DNA of 64,000 nt from a bacterium (lineage in GTDB: Bacteria; Myxococcota_A; Bradymonadia; UBA7976; UBA1532): positions 1 to 64,000 of the forward strand of contig JAUHYW010000052.1 in the NCBI GenBank assembly GCA_030426085.1, written 5' to 3'. A program made the translations under genes and the position numbers. The notes beneath the pieces were generated by a model. The model ran no database searches and had not been told where the DNA came from. It saw only the letters and a program-made list of their open reading frames with translations. Below are positions 55,321 through 63,657 of this stretch, piece by piece (the first letter of the stretch is position 1; every line of letters begins with the position of its first letter).

Positions 55321-57663
55321 TCAGGGCGCCCGGCGGAAGATCCCCTGCCCGGTCAGCACCCACGCGCTGCCGTCGCTGCCGAAGGCCACGTCGCGCACGT
55401 CGCGGGCGGTCTCGCCCCGGCGGACCGGCTCGGCGCGCCAGCCGGCGGGATCGGCCGGGTTCGGGTTGTGGTACAGCCCGGCGTCGGTGCCGGCCCACAA
55501 GCGGCCGTCGGCGTCGAAGATCAGCCGGGTGATGCGCCCCGAGAGGCCTTGGGCCTTCACCGAGGTCCAGGTGTCGCCCTCGAGCCGCCCCAGCCCCTCC
55601 AGCGTGCCGACCCAGGCCCGCCCCTGCCCGTCGACCGCCAGCGCGGTGATCACCTCGCTGTCGATGAAGTCGTTCTCGTCGAACACCCGCATCTGCCCGT
55701 CGCGCACCCGGACCAGCCCGGCGTTGGTGCCCAGCACGACCGCCGAGGGGCCGCTCTTGCCCGGCACCCGGGCGACGGCGCTGATCCAGCCGTCGGGCAG
55801 CAGCGGGGTGCCGTCGACGCTCTCCTCGTCCGGCGCGCGGCGGGCCTGCCACCGCTGGAGCGCGTCGTGGGACACCGGCACCCGCCCCAGGCCGGCGCCG
55901 CGCAGGCTGCCCCGCTCGCTCTCGTAGAACAGCGCGAAGTGGATCTCACCCAGCGGGCCGACCTCGAACGCGCCCACCCGCAGCGGGCGGTCGATGCCCA
56001 GCACCGGCAGACGCCCCTTGCGCTCGATGCGGCCCTGGTCGATGCGCACCACCGCGATCTCGGGCGAGGGGGCCAGCGGCACGGCGGCGGGCGGCGGCTC
56101 GGCCCCGGCGATGGCGTCCACCGGGTCGACCTCGCCCGCCGGCGCCGCGGGCGGCGGGGGCAGCCCCACCTCGGCCGCGGCGTAGCCGATGAGCAGCCAC
56201 GCCCCGCCCTGGGGGTCGGCGGCGACCGCCAGCGCCTCGGCCGGGCTGCCGTCGGGGGCCACCGGGCGGCGCTCCCAGCCCTGGCCGTCCCACCGGGTCA
56301 CATACGGCCCCAGCGAGGGGATGAGCGCCCGGCCCTTCGTATCGACCGTCAGCCGGGTCGTCGGGAAGCGGGGCACGAGGCTCTGCGAGGTGTAGCGCTG
56401 GGTCGCCTGCCCCTTCTGGGCCAGCAGCCCCCGCCAGGCGAGGCCGTACCACGCGAAGCCGTCGGCCCCGACGTGCCACACCGTCACCTCGCCCTCCTCG
56501 GGCAGCCGGGGGCGCTCGGCGAGCAGCTTGAAGGCCGGGGCGCCGCTGGCGTTGCCGACCCGCTCGGTGGCCCGCACGCACTCCAACAGGACCTCCTCGA
56601 CCGGCGACGGGGGGGGCGGGGCGACCGGGGCCGCCGGCGGGGGCGCGCCCTCGACCGCCGGCACGTCCAGCTTGCGCTCGGGCTCGGGGGCCGGCGCGGC
56701 CTTCGCCGCCGCGGTGAACCGGGCGTGCTGCATCAGCGCCGGGGGCGGCGGCACGCGGCCGGGATCCATCGGCTCGAGGGCCGGGGTCGCCCCGCTGGGA
56801 GCGGGCGGCGTGCCCGCCGGCAGCTCGACCACCCGCCACCAGCCGCTCGTGCTGCGCACGACCCAGTTGCCGGTGTGCCACTGCATCGCCTGGATGGCCG
56901 CGCCGCCCCGGGCGAGGTCGTAGGGGTACCAGGTGTTGCGCACCCGCAGCGCCAGGGTCGGCCGGGGCGAGTTGCACACCACCGCCACCTGATTGCCGCC
57001 GGTGGCCACCGCCCGCACGTCGTTGGCGCACAGGCCGTTGACCGTGGTGTGCTCGACGATGCGGTCGCCCTCCAGCGTGATCAGCCCCTTGCGGGCCGTC
57101 GCGGCCCACAGGCGCCCGGCGTCGTCCACCGCGATGTCGCGCACGGTGTGCAGCCGGGAGTGCAGCCGCAGCCGCCCCCCGTGCATCCAGCCCAGCCCCC
57201 GCTGCATGCCGACCCACACCCCGCCCGCCTTGCGCGGGGCGAGCGCGGTCACCCCCGCCGGCAGCGGATCGGCGCTCAGCCGCTGCCACTTCGCCGTCGG
57301 CTCGGGCCGCTTCCAGGCGATGGCGTCCTTCAGCCCCACGTAGACCGTGCCGTCGCTGGCCACTGCGATCGCCGTCGCGCCGGCCCCCGGCGCGCTCGCC
57401 CCGGTCACGAAGCCCACCTGACCCCCGGGGCGGGTCCAGCGCAGCACGCCGTTCTGGCTGATGGCCCACACCGCGTCGGCGGTGGGCGCGATGTCGACGA
57501 TGCGCTCGGCGTCCGAGAAGAAGCGCCACGGGCTGGCCGGCGGCGGCGGCGGGGTCGGCGACTCCAGCTCGATCCGGCGCGGGGTGCCGCTGCACCCGGG
57601 GGACAGGCACGCGGCGGCGGCCAGGGCGGCCAGCGCGACGAAGCTCAGCGGCGTGCGGGGCAT
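55321..57663 (-). CDS. Beta-propeller lipoprotein (two-component-regulator-propeller type)
   Basis: The ATG at 57663 with GGAGGAG 6 bases upstream gives 780 aa. The signal sequence contains two candidate lipobox cysteines (AAAC and SPGC). Many propeller blades with W-x-G/A-x-G-L patterns are visible: VWAISQNGVLRWT, GGVWVGMQRGLGWM, LWAATARKGLITLEG, AWVGTLEGLGRLEG, LWAGTDAGLYHN, AWVLTGQGIF. Pro-rich linkers interrupt the array (about 275-345). There is no kinase or receiver domain, so it is only the sensor-like part. Probably periplasmic; ligand unknown. Convergent with the cytochrome gene (29 bases between stops). Confidence 0.82.
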   Translation of the reverse strand: MPRTPLSFVALAALAAAACLSPGCSGTPRRIELESPTPPPPPASPWRFFSDAERIVDIAPTADAVWAISQNGVLRWTRPGGQVGFVTGASAPGAGATAIAVASDGTVYVGLKDAIAWKRPEPTAKWQRLSADPLPAGVTALAPRKAGGVWVGMQRGLGWMHGGRLRLHSRLHTVRDIAVDDAGRLWAATARKGLITLEGDRIVEHTTVNGLCANDVRAVATGGNQVAVVCNSPRPTLALRVRNTWYPYDLARGGAAIQAMQWHTGNWVVRSTSGWWRVVELPAGTPPAPSGATPALEPMDPGRVPPPPALMQHARFTAAAKAAPAPEPERKLDVPAVEGAPPPAAPVAPPPPSPVEEVLLECVRATERVGNASGAPAFKLLAERPRLPEEGEVTVWHVGADGFAWYGLAWRGLLAQKGQATQRYTSQSLVPRFPTTRLTVDTKGRALIPSLGPYVTRWDGQGWERRPVAPDGSPAEALAVAADPQGGAWLLIGYAAAEVGLPPPPAAPAGEVDPVDAIAGAEPPPAAVPLAPSPEIAVVRIDQGRIERKGRLPVLGIDRPLRVGAFEVGPLGEIHFALFYESERGSLRGAGLGRVPVSHDALQRWQARRAPDEESVDGTPLLPDGWISAVARVPGKSGPSAVVLGTNAGLVRVRDGQMRVFDENDFIDSEVITALAVDGQGRAWVGTLEGLGRLEGDTWTSVKAQGLSGRITRLIFDADGRLWAGTDAGLYHNPNPADPAGWRAEPVRRGETARDVRDVAFGSDGSAWVLTGQGIFRRAP

Positions 57664-57740
57664 GAAGACTCCTCCTGACAATCGAGAGCGGTTGAGAGAG
57701 CACCCACCCCGGGCGTCGGTCGCGATCTGAGATGCGGCCC

Positions 57741-59087
57741 TCAATGCTCGCCCTGGAACACGGTCAGCTCGACCCGGACCGCCGGGCCGCGCACCGGGCG
57801 AAGCGCGAGCTCCTGGAGCCACAGCTTCACCCCGTCCCGGACCCACCGTCGGCGGCGGGCGCTGGACAGCCGGCCGACCTCGGGCGCGCTGCCCGGCCCC
57901 AGGCAGCGGGTCAGGGCAGCGGCGGCCGCGTCCGCCTTCCGGCGGGCCCGGGCCGGCGGGCCGACGAAGACCTCCCCGTGCCACATGCGCCCCAGATCGG
58001 TCCAGCCCCGCGCCCCGAGCTCTGGCAGCTCGAAGTCCACCGGCGCCCGCACCCCGGGGCGGGTCACGTCGGCGAGGTGCCCCAGGCCGTCGCGCACATG
58101 GACCACGAGGAAGTCGAGCGCGTCGCACAGATCCGTCTCGGGCTTCGGCTCACCCACCGCCTGCACAACCCGGCCCTCGAAGGTGAACGGGCCCCGGCTG
58201 CCCTTCAGCGGGGTGATGCGCACCTGATAGCGCCCGCTGCGGGCGGCGCGGAGCCGGGCGGCATAGCCCGGCCGCAGCGCCCCGGTGGACCCATCGAGGA
58301 CCCAGGCGCTGCGGGCCAGCCGGCCGTCGGGGCCGAGCACGTCGACCTTCTGGCGCATGCCCTCGCCGCCCTCCACGAAGGCGGTGAGCCACGCCCCGGC
58401 GGGGATGGTGATACCCAGCGTCCGCGATCGGCCGTCGTGGGTCCCCTTCTGCACCGACATCTGGAGGCGGTAGGGGCGGTCCTGCCCCGGCTGGGGCTTC
58501 GGCTGCGGGCGAGGCTTCGGATCAGGCTGCGGCTGCGGCTTCGGCTGCGGGCGAGGCTTCGGGTCGGGCTGCGGCTGCGCGCCGCTCTTCTCCAGCGCCC
58601 GCCGCCGGATCTCGCCCAGCAGGTGGACCGCCCGCTCGGCGTCGGCCCGGCTCCGGGCGTCGATCGCGGTGTAGGGCACCGCCCGCAGCGGGGGCCGGGC
58701 GCTGGCCGAGAACCGGATCTTGCGCCCCTCGATCGAGAGGCGGACCCGGAACGCGCCCGCCTGACGGGGGATCGGCTCGATCGTGAGCTGCCACGGCGGC
58801 GCGATGGGGATCCGGGTGTCGACGCCGTGGCCGCTCTCGAGCTGGAGCCAGGCGCCCGACGGATCGAGCGCGGCGCGCCGGTTGCGGTGCACGGCCCGGA
58901 TCTTGACGCCCGGCGGGGGGTCGCTCAGGTAGCGGGCCATGAGGCGGTTGAGCTCGGCGATCCCCGCGGCCAGCGGATCGGCGGGGGTCGCCCGGGCCGG
59001 GCCCGCCGCGAGCGCGAGCGTCAGGGCCAGCAGCGCCCCGAGCCATCCCCCGCATCCCGCCATCCGACCGCCGCGTCGACCGTGCAT
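57741..59087 (-). CDS. Exported protein with Pro-Gln-rich hinge
   Basis: From the ATG at 59087 (GAGAGG 4-5 bases upstream) the product has 448 aa. A signal peptide ends near ARATPADP (about residue 34). An N-terminal helical/beta domain (about 35-185) is joined by a Pro/Gln/Lys/Arg hinge (PQPDPKPRPQPKPQ repeated) to a beta-rich domain (about 220-320, LGITIPAGAWLTAFVEGGEG, RYQVRITPLKG). A C-terminal domain with two Cys follows. I do not recognise a named family. It starts 77 bases before the propeller lipoprotein gene, on the same strand. Confidence 0.72.
   Translation of the reverse strand: MHGRRGGRMAGCGGWLGALLALTLALAAGPARATPADPLAAGIAELNRLMARYLSDPPPGVKIRAVHRNRRAALDPSGAWLQLESGHGVDTRIPIAPPWQLTIEPIPRQAGAFRVRLSIEGRKIRFSASARPPLRAVPYTAIDARSRADAERAVHLLGEIRRRALEKSGAQPQPDPKPRPQPKPQPQPDPKPRPQPKPQPGQDRPYRLQMSVQKGTHDGRSRTLGITIPAGAWLTAFVEGGEGMRQKVDVLGPDGRLARSAWVLDGSTGALRPGYAARLRAARSGRYQVRITPLKGSRGPFTFEGRVVQAVGEPKPETDLCDALDFLVVHVRDGLGHLADVTRPGVRAPVDFELPELGARGWTDLGRMWHGEVFVGPPARARRKADAAAAALTRCLGPGSAPEVGRLSSARRRRWVRDGVKLWLQELALRPVRGPAVRVELTVFQGEH
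58497..58580 (-). repeat. Two 42-bp tandem units encoding a Pro-rich hinge
   Basis: Two adjacent 42-bp units, differing at only a few bases, encode a 14-residue Pro/Gln/Lys/Arg repeat within the exported protein. The near identity at DNA level suggests recent duplication or ongoing slippage. Confidence 0.85.
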
Positions 59088-59198
59088 CGCGCCTCTCCGT
59101 CCCGCCGCCCCGGAGAGTGTCAGCCCGGGGGGCCCCTGTCGAGATCGCCCGGGCCCGCCGCGCGCGGATCTTTCGATCCGCGGCCCGTTTCCTGGTAA

Positions 59199-61217
59199 GT
59201 GGCTGGGGTGCCTCGGACGCCCCGAACCCCCTGCGCCCCGCTGCTGGCCGCGGCCCTGATCGCGCTCGCCGGCCCCGCGCCGGTCGCCGGCCACGCCCTC
59301 GACGGCCCGCCGGCCATCGCCGACGAGCTGCACGGCATCAACCAGCAGCTCCGCTTCGCCCGTTCGCGGCTCGAAGAGGCGACCGCGGCCACCGGCGACG
59401 CCCCGCTCGAGGTGCTCAGCCGGGCCCAGGTGGCGTACTTCGAAGGCGACCACCCCGCCGCCGCCGCCCGGCTGCTCGACCTCGTCGCCCGCCCCGGCTT
59501 CCGCGAGCACCCGGCCTACGCCGACGCGCTGGCGTGGCTCGGCGAGAGCCTGTGGGCCCTGGGCCTCGAAGCGGCCGCCGTCGACGCCCTGCGGGACTCG
59601 CTCGAAGCCCCCCGCCAGAGCCCGGTCACCTGGCGCCGCAACTTCGCCCGCTACCTGAGCCGGGCCCGGGACCGGGAGCCGCTCGACCGGCTGCGGGCCT
59701 ACTGGCAGCGGTTCCAGGGGCTGCCGCCGAGCGAGAGCGACGAGGCCGACTTCGCCGAGCTGACGTATCACTACGGCCGGGCGCTCTTCCGGGGCGGCGC
59801 GCTCGACGAGGCCGCCGCCGCGTTCCGGGCGGTGCCGGCCGACGCCCGGGACGCCTTGCGGGCGCAGTACTTCGTCGGGGTGGTGGCGCTCAAGCAGGGC
59901 GAGCTGGTGCTGGCCGGCGAGGCGTTCGAGCAGGCCCGCCAGGCGTGGCTGACCCGCAGCGCCGAGGTCGTGCCCCGGGTGCCGACGCCGCTGGACGCCA
60001 TCCCGTCCGCCGGGCCCCGCCGGGCCTACGCCCGGGTGAACGCCGACGGCGAGCTGGTGCCCTCCGACCGCCAGGACGAGGCGGCCGCGGCGGCCGAGGC
60101 GCTCGACCCCGACGACGAGATCCGCCACGTCCGGCGCATGGGCGCGGTGATCCACCTCGCGCTGGCCCGCCTCGCCGCCGCCCGGGAGGACGACGCCGCC
60201 GCGTGGCAGTGGTACCGCATGATCCCACCCGGCGACCCGGACCACGCCCAGGCGCTGAGCGAGGCGACGTTCGTGCTGTTCCGCCTGGGCGAGTTCGACT
60301 GGTGCGTGCGGCTCGTCGATCAGCTCCTCGCGACCCGGGGGGACGACCTCTCGGCGGCCCAGCTCGGGCTGTGGCGGGCGCAGCTCCTGGCTCGGGCGGC
60401 GCGCTACGAGGACGCCCGGGAGAGCTACCGCGACCTCGAGGCGGCCATGAAGCGCCGGCTGACCGAGCTCGACGGCGCGCTGCAAACCGACCAGCGGCTC
60501 TTCCCCGCCGCCGCGCTGGCCTGGACCGCCCCCGAGGACGCCCGCCGCGCCCGCCGGCTGGAGGCCGAGCTGGTCTTGCAGGAGGAGGCGCTGCTCGAGG
60601 CCCGGGAGCTGGCCGCGTCCCTGGCCGAGCTGGCCCGGGCCGCCGACGCGCTGCCGGTGGTGCGCGACGGCCGGGCCCTGCACGCCCGCCTCGTCGAGCG
60701 GCTGGCCCACACCCGGACCCACGTCGACAGCCCGCCGGCCCCCGACGCCCGGGGGCCCGATCGGGCGACGCTCACCACGAGCGCCGAGCGCCTCGCCGGC
60801 CGGCTGGCCGACTTCGCCCGCTTCCTCGAGACCTACGCCGCCGCCTGCCGGGCCCGGCTTCAGCGGGTGATCGACGCCGAGCAGCCCGAGCTGGAGCGCC
60901 TCACCGCCGCGCTGGCCGCCGAGCAGGCCGCCGCCCGCGATCTGGCCGCCGAGCTGCGGGTCGCCGCCCGGTCCAACCTCGACCGCTTCGCCGCCGAGTC
61001 GATGTTCGGCGAGGTCGATCTGGCGTGGTGGCGCAAGGAGGAGGTCTCCCGGCTCATCCGCGAAGAGACCGCCCGCCGGGACGCGGCGAAGGCGGCGATG
61101 GAGGCCGAGCCGGCGCCCGCCGGACCCGAGAGCCCGGCCCCCGAGAGCCCGACCCCCGAGAGCGCCGCCGAGCCCGCCGACGAGCTGCTGCCGGTGCAGG
61201 GCGCGCCGACGCCCTGA
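59199..61217 (+). CDS. Exported TPR/coiled-coil protein related in layout to 16694-18679
   Basis: The GTG at 59199 gives 672 aa; a GTG at 59208 is equally possible. A signal peptide (LLAAALIALAGPAPVAG) precedes TPR-like repeats (AQVAYFEGDHPAAAARLLDL, FAELTYHYGRALFRGGALDE, MGAVIHLALARLAAAREDDA). A long helical region (about 490-625) and an acidic Pro-rich tail end the chain. The order of elements, including an aromatic segment near the end (FGEVDLAWWRKEEVSRLIRE), recalls the TPR protein in the envelope cluster. Probably periplasmic. It is convergent with the SpoIID-like gene (9 bases between stops). Confidence 0.8.
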   Translation: MAGVPRTPRTPCAPLLAAALIALAGPAPVAGHALDGPPAIADELHGINQQLRFARSRLEEATAATGDAPLEVLSRAQVAYFEGDHPAAAARLLDLVARPGFREHPAYADALAWLGESLWALGLEAAAVDALRDSLEAPRQSPVTWRRNFARYLSRARDREPLDRLRAYWQRFQGLPPSESDEADFAELTYHYGRALFRGGALDEAAAAFRAVPADARDALRAQYFVGVVALKQGELVLAGEAFEQARQAWLTRSAEVVPRVPTPLDAIPSAGPRRAYARVNADGELVPSDRQDEAAAAAEALDPDDEIRHVRRMGAVIHLALARLAAAREDDAAAWQWYRMIPPGDPDHAQALSEATFVLFRLGEFDWCVRLVDQLLATRGDDLSAAQLGLWRAQLLARAARYEDARESYRDLEAAMKRRLTELDGALQTDQRLFPAAALAWTAPEDARRARRLEAELVLQEEALLEARELAASLAELARAADALPVVRDGRALHARLVERLAHTRTHVDSPPAPDARGPDRATLTTSAERLAGRLADFARFLETYAAACRARLQRVIDAEQPELERLTAALAAEQAAARDLAAELRVAARSNLDRFAAESMFGEVDLAWWRKEEVSRLIREETARRDAAKAAMEAEPAPAGPESPAPESPTPESAAEPADELLPVQGAPTP

Positions 61218-61226
61218 TCCGGGCGC

Positions 61227-62909
61227 CTACCACGCCGTCTCGAGCCGGCTGCCCGGGTAGTAATGCTTCAGGATGAGGTCGTGCCCCCGCCCGGCCCGGG
61301 CCTGCCCGATCGCGCCGTGCTGGCACATGCCCACCCCGTGCCCGAAGCCGCCCCCCCGGAAGCGCCACTTCGCCGGTGCCTCCCCCGGCGGCCGCGCCCC
61401 GACCCGCTCGACCACCCACATCCCGCTGCGCAGATGCCCCAGCAGCTTGCGGTTCTCGTAGCTGCCCTCGACCACGTAGCGCCCGCCGCCGCCGACGTAC
61501 TCGACCGCCAGCGCCCGGCCGCTCACCCCCCGACGCACCGGCCGGATCGCGTGGATCGGCGACACCGTCCGCCCGGCGTGGGCGTCGACCGCCGCGTCCA
61601 CCTGGGCCGCCGTCCGGGTCTTCGTCCAGCGGTAGACCTTCGACCTCCCGCCGCTCGCCGCGCACCAGCTCTGCCCCGGGCGCTCGACGAACGCGGCGAC
61701 GATGCGGGCCGCCTCCGGCTCGGGCGTGCCGGGCGGCACCAGCGGATCGAGCGACCCGTCGGCGACGTCGTACCGCCCCGGGCTCGACGGCTTCGGCGGC
61801 CCGCCCCACATCATGTGGAACGCCTCGCTGTGGCCCCCGCAGGCCGAGCTGTAGGTCGTGTCGACCAGCCCCCGCGCGTCGAACAGGAGCTGCCCCCGCG
61901 TCGCCCGCACCGCGGCGTCGGTGCGCGGCCGGGCGCGGGTCTGGCCCTTGTAGACCTGACAGTGGGTCTCGGCGCACAGCAGGTAGGGGTCGGCCCGGTG
62001 GCGGGTGCCGACCTTGGCCAACAGCTGCCCCCGGGCGGCCACCGCCTGGGCCTGCAACGCCGCCTCGGGCGCGCTGGGGAAGATCTCGGACGGCACGACG
62101 CCTTCGAGCAGCGCCTCGGCCGACAGCAGGTTGACCGCCACCAGCTTGCCGTCCCGCCCCACCGCCAGATAGACGTCGCCGTGGTAGCTGCGGTCGGCCC
62201 GGCCCCGCTTGGGCGTGCCGTGGCCCCACTCCATGTCGGGCAGATCGACCGTCGGCGGCGGCCCCTTCTCCGGGGCCTCGGGGGTGATCCACAGCAGATC
62301 CTTCGCCCGTATCTCGAAGCCCGAGCGCGCGTCCCGGGCCACGATCCAGCCCCCCGGGCGCCGCACCAGCTCGCCGAGGACCGCCGTCGACACCCCCAGC
62401 TCGCCGGCCAGCTCGGCGGCGCGGGCCTCGGCGGCGTCCCGATCGGCCTGGGGGTCGATGCCCACGTGCCGCCGCCGGGTGTCGAGCGTCGTGCCCCCCA
62501 GCCCGATCACCGCCCCCGCCTCGATCAGCTCGACCTCGGGGTGCCCCCGCCGGCGCCACTGCTCGCGGGCCCGGGCCGCGCCGGCCAGATCGCGGGCGCC
62601 GATCTGATCGACGATCACCCACCACCGCACCTCGGCCGGGCGGCCCTCCTCGACGGTCACCGTCCACCGGGCGCCGGCCTTCGCGCTGACCCGGGCCCCG
62701 TCGTCGCCCCCCGGCATCAGGGTGAGCCGCCCGGCGCTGGTCACGTCGACGGCCGCCTGGGACTCGGTGACCCGCACCGACACCAGCGGCTCGCCCTGGC
62801 GATCGAAGACCACCTGGTTCGAGTACAGCGCCGCGAGGCGATCCTGACGCCGCATCTCGAACGCGGCCGCCGGCGACGCGAGCAGGTTGCCGAGCGCGAG
62901 GGCCGCCAC
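61227..62909 (-). CDS. SpoIID/LytB-domain protein (probable peptidoglycan lytic enzyme)
   Basis: SpoIID-type proteins cleave glycan strands of peptidoglycan. The GTG at 62909 gives 560 aa with a short signal peptide (AALALGNLLASPAAA). An ATG at 62996, with GGAG 5 bases before it, would add a basic n-region but overlap the divergent gene by 75 bases. The SpoIID core lies in the second half: LLEGVVPSEIFPSAPEAALQ with the catalytic Glu, AVAARGQLLAKVG, the CQVYKG segment, TTYSSACGGHSE, and GFGHGVGMCQHGAIGQA near the end. The first 250 residues are a beta-rich region without a recognised domain. A vegetative wall-remodelling role is likely. Confidence 0.9.
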   Translation of the reverse strand: MAALALGNLLASPAAAFEMRRQDRLAALYSNQVVFDRQGEPLVSVRVTESQAAVDVTSAGRLTLMPGGDDGARVSAKAGARWTVTVEEGRPAEVRWWVIVDQIGARDLAGAARAREQWRRRGHPEVELIEAGAVIGLGGTTLDTRRRHVGIDPQADRDAAEARAAELAGELGVSTAVLGELVRRPGGWIVARDARSGFEIRAKDLLWITPEAPEKGPPPTVDLPDMEWGHGTPKRGRADRSYHGDVYLAVGRDGKLVAVNLLSAEALLEGVVPSEIFPSAPEAALQAQAVAARGQLLAKVGTRHRADPYLLCAETHCQVYKGQTRARPRTDAAVRATRGQLLFDARGLVDTTYSSACGGHSEAFHMMWGGPPKPSSPGRYDVADGSLDPLVPPGTPEPEAARIVAAFVERPGQSWCAASGGRSKVYRWTKTRTAAQVDAAVDAHAGRTVSPIHAIRPVRRGVSGRALAVEYVGGGGRYVVEGSYENRKLLGHLRSGMWVVERVGARPPGEAPAKWRFRGGGFGHGVGMCQHGAIGQARAGRGHDLILKHYYPGSRLETAW

Positions 62910-62921
62910 TACCCTGCCGCC

Positions 62922-63626
62922 ATGTCGCGACGCCGATCGAAGAAGCCGCCCCTGCGCATCCAGCCGACGACCCTGTGGGACTACCCCTCTCAGCATTACG
63001 GCTCCACAACCCAGGGCAGCCCCGACTACCGGGGGGCCACCCCCTCGTACGTGATCTGGAATCTGCTCGAACGATATACCCGACCGGGCGACGTGGTTGT
63101 CGACCCCTTCTGCGGCTCGGGCACGACGCTGGACGTCTGCCGGGACCTCGGCCGGCAGGGCGTCGGCTTCGACCTCGCGCCCTTCCGGGGCGACATCCGC
63201 CAGGCCGACGCCCGCGCGCTGCCGCTCGACGACGCCTCGGTCGACTTCGTCTTCGCCGACCCGCCCTACAGCGACAACCTGAGCTACAGCGACGACCCCC
63301 GGTGCATCGGCAAGATCAACGCCACCGAAGAAGACTACTTCGAAGCGTTGGACGCTGCCTTCCGCGAGATGCACCGTGTCATGCGCGATCGACGCTACGT
63401 CGCGATCTACATCTGCGACTACTTCTCGAAGAAGCGAGGCTTCGTCCCCATCGGCACCCGGTGCATGGCGCTGATGCTGCAATACTTCCGACCCATCGAC
63501 CACGTCTGCGTCGTGCGCCACAACCGCAACCTGGGCATGGGCAACCGGCGCAAGGCGGCGGTCGACGGCAACTTCTTCCTGCGGGGGTTCAACCACCTGC
63601 TCGTCGGCAAGAAGGAGCTGGACTGA
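62922..63626 (+). CDS. Orphan DNA methyltransferase (N4/N6 type)
   Basis: The ATG at 62922 gives 234 aa. The AdoMet-binding motif I is DPFCGSGTT (61-69) and the catalytic motif IV is DPPY (113-116), in the order FxGxG then DPPY. The N-terminus (TTLWDYPSQHYGSTTQ..., TPSYVIWNLLERYT) and CIGKI after DPPY match a group of small stand-alone DNA methylases. The protein is shorter than typical restriction-modification enzymes. No restriction endonuclease or specificity subunit is nearby, so it is probably a solitary modification enzyme. Its start is only 12 bases from the divergent SpoIID-like gene. Confidence 0.88.
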   Translation: MSRRRSKKPPLRIQPTTLWDYPSQHYGSTTQGSPDYRGATPSYVIWNLLERYTRPGDVVVDPFCGSGTTLDVCRDLGRQGVGFDLAPFRGDIRQADARALPLDDASVDFVFADPPYSDNLSYSDDPRCIGKINATEEDYFEALDAAFREMHRVMRDRRYVAIYICDYFSKKRGFVPIGTRCMALMLQYFRPIDHVCVVRHNRNLGMGNRRKAAVDGNFFLRGFNHLLVGKKELD

Positions 63627-63629
63627 ATC

Positions 63630-63657
63630 GGAGCATCCGGAGTGTTCGGATCACTCC
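63630..63657. terminator. Possible bidirectional hairpin between convergent genes
   Basis: GGAG (63630-63633) and ATCCG (63635-63639) pair with CGGAT (63647-63651) and CTCC (63654-63657) around a 7-base loop. It lies between the convergent methyltransferase and pilin-like genes and overlaps the latter's stop codon. There is no T run, so confidence is low. Confidence 0.3.
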
